DNA from: Actinomycetota bacterium
GTDB lineage: Bacteria; Actinomycetota; Thermoleophilia; Gaiellales; Gaiellaceae
Length of the DNA: 19,565 bases
Direction: 5' to 3'
NCBI GenBank assembly: GCA_013817555.1
Contig: JACDCN010000007.1
Coordinates: 1-19,565, forward strand
Within the stretch, counting starts at the first letter, position 1, and every line of letters starts with the position of its first letter. The position numbers were made by a program, and so were the translations under genes. Below are positions 15,771 to 19,565 of the stretch, in pieces. Under the pieces are notes generated by a model, which was not told where the DNA came from, ran no database searches, and saw only the letters and a list, made by a program, of their open reading frames with translations.

Positions 15771-17171
15771 CTATTCGTCATCTGCGGTCGGAAGCACGAG
15801 CCGGAAGCGGCTTCCGGTTCCAGGTGCCGATGAGAGTTCGATCCTGCCGCCGAGAGCGACCGCAAGCTCCCTCGCGATCGGGAGTCCGAGGCCGGTTCCG
15901 TTCACGTCGTTCGAGATGAACGGCTCGAAGATGCGCTCGCGCTGCTCTGTCGAGATCCCGGGACCGGAGTCCACCACGTCCACCCGCGCCACCCCGTTCT
16001 CCGTTGCGAGCTCGAGCTCGATCCGACCCCCATCAGGCGTCCAGCGGAAGGCATTGGTGAGCAGGTTCGAGATCACCTGCAGGACGCGGTCGCCGTCCGA
16101 GATGATGACTGGCGGCTCGGGGACCGCCTCCAGCCGGTAGTCGATCTCCCGCCGCCGCGCCTCTTCGGTGAACGCGCTGTACGCGTGATCGAGCACGCGT
16201 CCGAGATCGACCTCCTCGTGGCGAACCGTAAAGCGGTGGGCTTGCAGCTTCGCGAGGTCGAGGACGTCTCCCACCAGCCGCTCGAGGCGATCCGCCTCCG
16301 ATGCGATCACATCGAGCGAGCTGCGGACGTGCTCCGGCTCGGAGACGATCCCTTCCCGGAGCGCTTCAACATGCCCGCGAATCGCGGTCAAGGGCGTGCG
16401 TAGCTCGTGCGAGACCGACATGAGGAATGAGCGCTTCAGCTGCTCGCCCTCGGCGAGCTTCGCGACCATCCGGCGAAAACGGTCGCTGAGGAGGGAGATC
16501 TCGTCGCTTCCCTGCGGTTCCGGGATCTCGACGTCGTAGTGGCCCGCGGCGACATCCTGGGTGGCGCGCGTGAGCGTGAGCACGGGCTCGGTGAAACGTC
16601 GCGACAGCCACCAGAAGAGCATTCCGGCAAGGCCCATCCCGACGGCGAGCGCGAGCGCGAGGCGTCCCAGCAGCATCAGCCACTGCGCGCGGAGCTCCGT
16701 CACCGGCTTGGCGACGACCAGCCAGCCGAATGCCTCTGTTCCACGGGCGAGCCGGACCGGTTGCGCGGCAGCTATCAGCCTCGTGTCCTGCCCTGGTGGC
16801 GTGAACTCAAAGGTCACCAGCCGGTCCCGTGCGAGATCCACGTCCTCGAGCGCGCTACGAGGAAGCCGCGTCAACCCGAAGCGCTGGCCCGGGAAGAGCG
16901 AAAGGCCGACGTAGAAGAGCTCATCGCCGGTCGCGAGCTCGAGATTCCGAGCCGCGAATGCAGGGGCGATTGTTCCCTCGTCGCTCGAGCGCAGAGCCGC
17001 CTGGGCATACAGATCGGCGAGGCCGGCGGCCTCCCGCGAGAGCTCGCGGACGGACTCCGTCCGGGTCACGTCCTGAAAGAGTCGAACCGCGAGCGCGATG
17101 GAGACGAGACCGAACACGAGCACGACCGTGAGGAAGAGAGCGGTGAGTCGAAAGCGAAGCGTCCCGAGCAT
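15771..17171 (-). CDS. Membrane sensor histidine kinase
   Basis: A 466-residue kinase of a two-component system. It has a first membrane span (10-30), an extracytoplasmic sensor domain of about 135 residues (31-166), a second span (167-188), a HAMP domain (about 190-242), a HisKA helix with phospho-acceptor H255 in SVSHELRTPLTAIRGH, and a HATPase domain with N-box NLLTNAFRW (369-377), G1 DSGPGI (401-406) and G2 GTGLGL (425-430). All catalytic motifs are intact. The ATG at 17171 follows GGAAG at a good distance, 22 bases after the regulator stop. The same frame is open further upstream, but this is antisense noise within the regulator. Domain order resembles PhoR/BaeS-type kinases. The signal is unknown. 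Confidence 0.93.
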   Translation of the reverse strand: MLGTLRFRLTALFLTVVLVFGLVSIALAVRLFQDVTRTESVRELSREAAGLADLYAQAALRSSDEGTIAPAFAARNLELATGDELFYVGLSLFPGQRFGLTRLPRSALEDVDLARDRLVTFEFTPPGQDTRLIAAAQPVRLARGTEAFGWLVVAKPVTELRAQWLMLLGRLALALAVGMGLAGMLFWWLSRRFTEPVLTLTRATQDVAAGHYDVEIPEPQGSDEISLLSDRFRRMVAKLAEGEQLKRSFLMSVSHELRTPLTAIRGHVEALREGIVSEPEHVRSSLDVIASEADRLERLVGDVLDLAKLQAHRFTVRHEEVDLGRVLDHAYSAFTEEARRREIDYRLEAVPEPPVIISDGDRVLQVISNLLTNAFRWTPDGGRIELELATENGVARVDVVDSGPGISTEQRERIFEPFISNDVNGTGLGLPIARELAVALGGRIELSSAPGTGSRFRLVLPTADDE

Positions 17172-17193
17172 TGGGCGCTTCCAGGGTAGGCGT

Positions 17194-17901
17194 CTAGGCG
17201 GTCGGGGCGGGGGTGCGCTCGCTCGCGACCTTGTAGCCCACGCCCCAAACCGTGACGATCGGTGACGCGTCGCCGAGCTTGCGCCTGATCTGGCGAACAT
17301 GGACGTCCACCGTCCGCGTGTCGCCGGCGAACGTGTATCCCCAGACGCGCTCGAGCAGCTGGTCGCGCGTGAGGACGATGCCGCGATGGTCGAGCAGCTC
17401 CCAGAGCAGCTCGAACTCCTTCGGCGCCAGGCGGATCTCCTCGTCCCCGACGTACACCTCTCGCTTGCCCGAGTTGATCGCAAGGTCTCCGTGACGAAGC
17501 TCTTCGCTCTCGCCGCGCCGACGCTCCGGAGCCGCGCGACGGAGGACGCTCTTGACCCGCGCCACGAGCTCGCGCGGATTGAAGGGCTTCGTCATGTAGT
17601 CGTCCGCGCCAACCTCGAGGCCGATGATCTTGTCCACGTCCTCGTCGCGGGCGGTGAGCATCAGGATCGGCACGTCCGATGCCTTGCGAACCCGGCGACA
17701 GAGCTCGACGCCGTCACCGTCCGGGAGATTGAGGTCGAGAATGATCAGCGCGGGCGGCTCGCTGGCAAGCTCGACGAGGGCATTCTGGGCGGTCGAGGCG
17801 GTTCGAACGCCGTACCCTGCGTTTCGAAGGTACGCGGCCACGAAGGTGGCGATCGAGGTCTCGTCCTCGACGACGAGAATGGAGTGCTGTTGCTGGCTCA
17901 T
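17194..17901 (-). CDS. OmpR-type response regulator
   Basis: A 235-residue DNA-binding partner of the downstream kinase. The receiver (about 7-120) carries the full set: the acidic VEDE (11-14), acceptor D56 in ILDLNLP, T83 in LMLTARDE and K105 in TKPF. The winged-helix domain (about 135-228) has the usual APKEFELLWELLDHRGIVLTRDQLLERVWG and DVHVRQIRRKLG segments. The ATG at 17901 overlaps the stop of the upstream exported-protein gene in ATGA. Box repeats before the operon are a likely binding site for this protein. It contrasts with the phosphorylation-dead regulator at 6971-7642. Confidence 0.94.
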   Translation of the reverse strand: MSQQQHSILVVEDETSIATFVAAYLRNAGYGVRTASTAQNALVELASEPPALIILDLNLPDGDGVELCRRVRKASDVPILMLTARDEDVDKIIGLEVGADDYMTKPFNPRELVARVKSVLRRAAPERRRGESEELRHGDLAINSGKREVYVGDEEIRLAPKEFELLWELLDHRGIVLTRDQLLERVWGYTFAGDTRTVDVHVRQIRRKLGDASPIVTVWGVGYKVASERTPAPTA

Positions 17902-18434
17902 CGGCCCTTTCGCCCGTCGGCCTCGTCCATCGGGGCGCCCAGCGTAAAGCGCTCGGGCTCATCCGGCAGCGGGGTGCACAGGTCGCGTTCCACGTCGCAG
18001 TCGACGCCCTCCTCGAGGGAGTACACGCCGACGTCCTCTCCTGGGTACCGCGGTTCGCTATCGAGCACGACGACTCCGCGGCCGACTGCTGAGACCGAGA
18101 TGCCCGTTCCGCGGACGATGATCCTGAAGGCGCCGCCGACCATCCGGAAGCGAAGCCCCTGGCCACGGTAGAGCACGGTCTTCGGCCCAAGTCGCTCCTG
18201 GGCCAGCTTGCGACCGACGACCAGCGCCGAATAGCGATCCCGCGGTGTGAGGTCGGTCACCCGAAGCGTGCCGTTCGACAGACGTCCGAGAACGGATCCC
18301 TTCAAATCGAGCATCACCATGCCTTTGCCGTCCTCGACCGAGAGCACGCCGACGTCCGGTGCGACTGCGCCGGCGGAGCCCCCGAGGACCGCGAGAGCGG
18401 CGATCGAGCAGCCGAAGAGGATGAGCTTGCGCAT
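17898..18434 (-). CDS. Exported protein co-operonic with a two-component system
   Basis: The family name is not known to me. The 178-residue protein begins with a signal peptide (MRKLILFGCSIAALAVLGGSAGAVA, about 1-25). The cysteine at position 9 is too early for a lipobox, so secretion or a periplasm-like location is more likely than lipidation. The mature part looks beta-rich, with alternating hydrophobic segments such as GMVMLDLKGSVLGRL and LRFRMVGGAFRIIVRG. It ends in an acidic, Cys-containing segment (VDCDVERDLCTPLPDEPERF) where two cysteines could pair. The ATG at 18434 is chosen for the signal peptide; the upstream in-frame extension would abolish it. The stop overlaps the regulator start by four bases, so it is probably an accessory or output partner of this kinase pair. 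Confidence 0.75.
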   Translation of the reverse strand: MRKLILFGCSIAALAVLGGSAGAVAPDVGVLSVEDGKGMVMLDLKGSVLGRLSNGTLRVTDLTPRDRYSALVVGRKLAQERLGPKTVLYRGQGLRFRMVGGAFRIIVRGTGISVSAVGRGVVVLDSEPRYPGEDVGVYSLEEGVDCDVERDLCTPLPDEPERFTLGAPMDEADGRKGR

Positions 18435-18446
18435 GACGCCACGCCT

Positions 18447-18500
18447 AGTATCGAGATTCGGCATGAATCCAGCATCAAAACCGTGTAAGAAGACTGTAAG
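18447..18500 (-). promoter_or_regulatory. Four 11-bp-spaced boxes and -10 of the signalling operon
   Basis: On the minus strand CTTACAG (18494-18500), CTTACAC (18483-18489), TTGATGC (18472-18478) and TTCATGC (18461-18467) follow each other at exactly 11-bp steps: a seven-base box with a four-base spacer, the layout of PhoB/PhoP-type operators. A -10-like GATACT (18447-18452) follows eight bases later with no good -35, as expected for an activated promoter. The ATG of the exported protein is at 18434. Confidence 0.55.
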
Positions 18501-18549
18501 CCTCACTGGGGGGTGGTGGGCTAGTTTGAATCTAGGGAAAGTGCTCTCC

Positions 18550-18923
18550 TCATATCAGTCGCCCAATCTTGAGTCCGACAAACACCGCAACGACGCCCAC
18601 CAGCACGTTCGCCGCCACGCCCGCAACGGCAGTAGCTATATCGCGTGCCTCAACGAGGTCCAGGGTCTCCTGCGCGAACGTCGAGAAGGTTGTGTAACCG
18701 CCGCAGAATCCGATCACGAGTCCCATCCTCAGCCATTGTGAGGCGCGGTGACCGTCTACGAGAGCCGCGATGATGAATCCGACCGCGAGACAACCGCTCA
18801 CGTTGATTACCAGCGTGCTCCACGGGAACAGCGACTGCTTCGGCGTTCGATCAGGGCATCGAGTCCGAAGCGAGAGAGCGCACCTACCGCTCCACCGAAA
18901 GCGACTCCCAAGGCGACAACCAT
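18550..18923 (-). pseudogene. crcB: Fluoride exporter CrcB/FluC, frame interrupted by a one-base shift
   Basis: Small dimeric fluoride channel that lowers cytoplasmic fluoride. The N-terminal part, MVVALGVAFGGAVGALSRFG then LDALIER, starts at the ATG at 18923, eight bases after AAAGGA. The rest, SLFPWSTLVINVSGCLAVGF through GFCGGYTTFSTFAQE to KIGRLI, lies in another frame of the same strand and stops at 18550. The two halves join near 18840-18850; one missing base there would restore a normal protein of about 124 residues with four membrane spans. GGYTTFSTF is the family signature. As given, the N-terminal frame runs out of frame and stops near 18807. No slippery heptamer is visible, so a mutation or assembly error is likelier than programmed shifting. 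A fluoride riboswitch precedes it. Confidence 0.85.
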
Positions 18924-18940
18924 ACGACACATCCTTTCGT

Positions 18941-18990
18941 CGTAGGAGCCATCAGCCTTTGGCGGCGGTTGAGGGCGAGCCCCATCGCCC
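18941..18990 (-). ncRNA. Fluoride riboswitch (crcB motif)
   Basis: On the minus strand the leader begins with the stem GGGCGATGGGGCTCGCCC (18973-18990), continues with CAACCGCCGCC, and ends in GGCTGATGGCTCCTACG (18941-18957). This matches the fluoride aptamer consensus: a GGCGATGG-type 5' stem, an AACCGCC strand for the pseudoknot and GGCTGATGRCTCCTAC. It ends four bases before the AAAGGA ribosome binding site of crcB. No intrinsic terminator follows, so control of translation is more likely; CTCCT at the 3' end could pair with AGGA of that site when fluoride is absent (inference). Confidence 0.93.
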
Positions 18991-19000
18991 GTGGGGTCCG

Positions 19001-19006
19001 AGTTTA
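19001..19006 (-). promoter_or_regulatory. Candidate -10 of the riboswitch-crcB transcript
   Basis: TAAACT on the minus strand matches the -10 consensus in five of six positions. It would start transcription about seven bases later, just before the riboswitch stem. No good -35 is visible at the proper distance. Confidence 0.45.
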
Positions 19007-19048
19007 TTTGAAAGTCGCCCACTACCCGTCGCAGTCCGCGCCGGATCG

Positions 19049-19054
19049 TAGATT
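19049..19054 (+). promoter_or_regulatory. Candidate -10 of the antiporter gene
   Basis: TAGATT lies 11 bases before the GTG at 19066, which would give a nearly leaderless mRNA. This fits the absence of a ribosome binding site. It is a four-of-six match with no -35, so the support is weak. Confidence 0.25.
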
Positions 19055-19065
19055 CTGGTTCTCAC

Positions 19066-19565
19066 GTGACCGAGATCTCCGACTTCGGTGCGATTGTCCT
19101 GCTCGTCTCCGCGGGTGTCTTCCTGGCCGTCCTCGGGATGCGAGTCGCGGACCGGATCTCTGTTCCGAACGCCGCGATCTTCCTGATCACGGCGGGCCTG
19201 CTCGCAGCGTCATTCGACTCATTCCGGGACGCACTCTCGATCGAGGTGGTCGAGCGAATCGGAGTGGTCGCGCTGATCGTCATCCTCTTCGACGGCGGGC
19301 TGCACATCGGCCTTGCGCGCTTTCGCAGATCGGCCAAGCCCATTCTGGTGCTTGGCATCCTTGGCACGTTCGCCACATGGGGGTTGGTCGCGCTCGCCGC
19401 CCACTACATCCTGGGGATCTCGTGGATCACTGCTGGGCTGATCGGCGCCGCGATCGCACCCACCGATCCGGCGGTCACATTCTCCGTCTTCGGTGGCAGG
19501 GAGGTACGCGGAAGAGCCGGGACGATCCTCGAGGGCGAGGCCGGCACGAACGACCCGGTGGGGAT
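19066..19565 (+). CDS. CPA1-type monovalent cation:proton antiporter, partial
   Basis: The first 166 residues of a membrane antiporter, cut by the window edge. Several spans are visible: IVLLVSAGVFLAVLGM (9-24), NAAIFLITAGLL (34-45), VVALIVILFDGGLHIGL (about 67-83) and ILVLGILGTFATWGLVALAA (about 93-112). Conserved CPA1 motifs are FDGGL, APTDPAV (about 130-136) and EGEAGTNDP (about 156-164), the last holding the Asn-Asp ion site. The EGExGxND form resembles NhaP2/CvrA-type K+/H+ antiporters, which often carry a C-terminal TrkA-C domain not visible here. The GTG at 19066 is the best start and has no ribosome binding site. It diverges from crcB with only 75 bases between its start and the riboswitch. 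Confidence 0.88.
   Translation, partial: MTEISDFGAIVLLVSAGVFLAVLGMRVADRISVPNAAIFLITAGLLAASFDSFRDALSIEVVERIGVVALIVILFDGGLHIGLARFRRSAKPILVLGILGTFATWGLVALAAHYILGISWITAGLIGAAIAPTDPAVTFSVFGGREVRGRAGTILEGEAGTNDPVG

Noticed and set aside
17172..17483. N-terminal extension of the histidine kinase
   Set aside because: It lies inside the regulator gene in another frame; the ATG at 17171 has its own ribosome binding site and opens directly into a membrane span.
18835..18855. Programmed ribosomal frameshift in crcB
   Set aside because: No slippery X-XXY-YYZ heptamer or following strong hairpin is visible at the junction, so a one-base error or mutation is simpler.
18991..19065. Direct riboswitch control of the antiporter
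   Set aside because: The aptamer is on the minus strand only and the antiporter leader on the plus strand is too short to hold one.

Overview
This is a GC-rich chromosomal window that looks like core genome of an actinomycete, most likely class Thermoleophilia (Gaiellales/Solirubrobacterales-like). The lineage is inferred from codon bias, many GTG starts, a fused SecDF, a queA-tgt-yajC-secDF operon, a short ECF sigma factor overlapping an ogt gene, and a MurE with the meso-DAP signature DNPR. No search could be run, so the class-level call is tentative. Genes are tightly packed. There is no gene-free stretch over 300 bases, and I see no rRNA, tRNA, insertion sequence or CRISPR array.

Layout. 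Positions 97-4941 (minus strand) hold the start of a division and cell-wall (dcw) cluster in the order mraZ, rsmH, ftsL, ftsI, murE. The genes overlap or nearly touch, and four 10-bp-spaced GTGG repeats in front of mraZ form a MraZ operator. Positions 5086-6957 hold a PfkB-type kinase (minus) divergent from an ECF sigma factor whose stop overlaps the start of an O6-alkylguanine-DNA alkyltransferase (plus). Positions 6971-7642 (minus) encode an orphan OmpR-type regulator whose receiver has lost its phosphorylation residues. Positions 7743-15223 (minus) form a long operon: queA, tgt, yajC, a secD-secF fusion, a small phasin-like coiled-coil protein and a UbiB/ABC1 kinase. It joins queuosine tRNA modification to Sec translocation. 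A coiled-coil protein (15250-15696, plus) diverges from queA and ends at a long inverted repeat.

Positions 15771-18434 (minus) are a three-gene signalling operon: an exported protein, an OmpR-type response regulator and a membrane histidine kinase. Four 11-bp-spaced boxes precede it, suggesting autoregulation. Positions 18550-18990 (minus) are a fluoride riboswitch followed by crcB/fluC, the fluoride exporter. The crcB frame is broken by a one-base shift. A divergent CPA1-type K+/Na+:H+ antiporter (19066 to the window end, plus) is cut off by the edge.

Most worth checking: the crcB frame break under an intact riboswitch; tgt, which lacks any ATG, GTG or TTG start in frame although its N-terminus is fully encoded; the phosphorylation-dead regulator; the sigma-Ogt pair with no anti-sigma factor; and the two operator arrays. 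Nothing here is a clear new defence or mobile system. Both frame anomalies fit a single missing base each, so assembly error must be excluded first.
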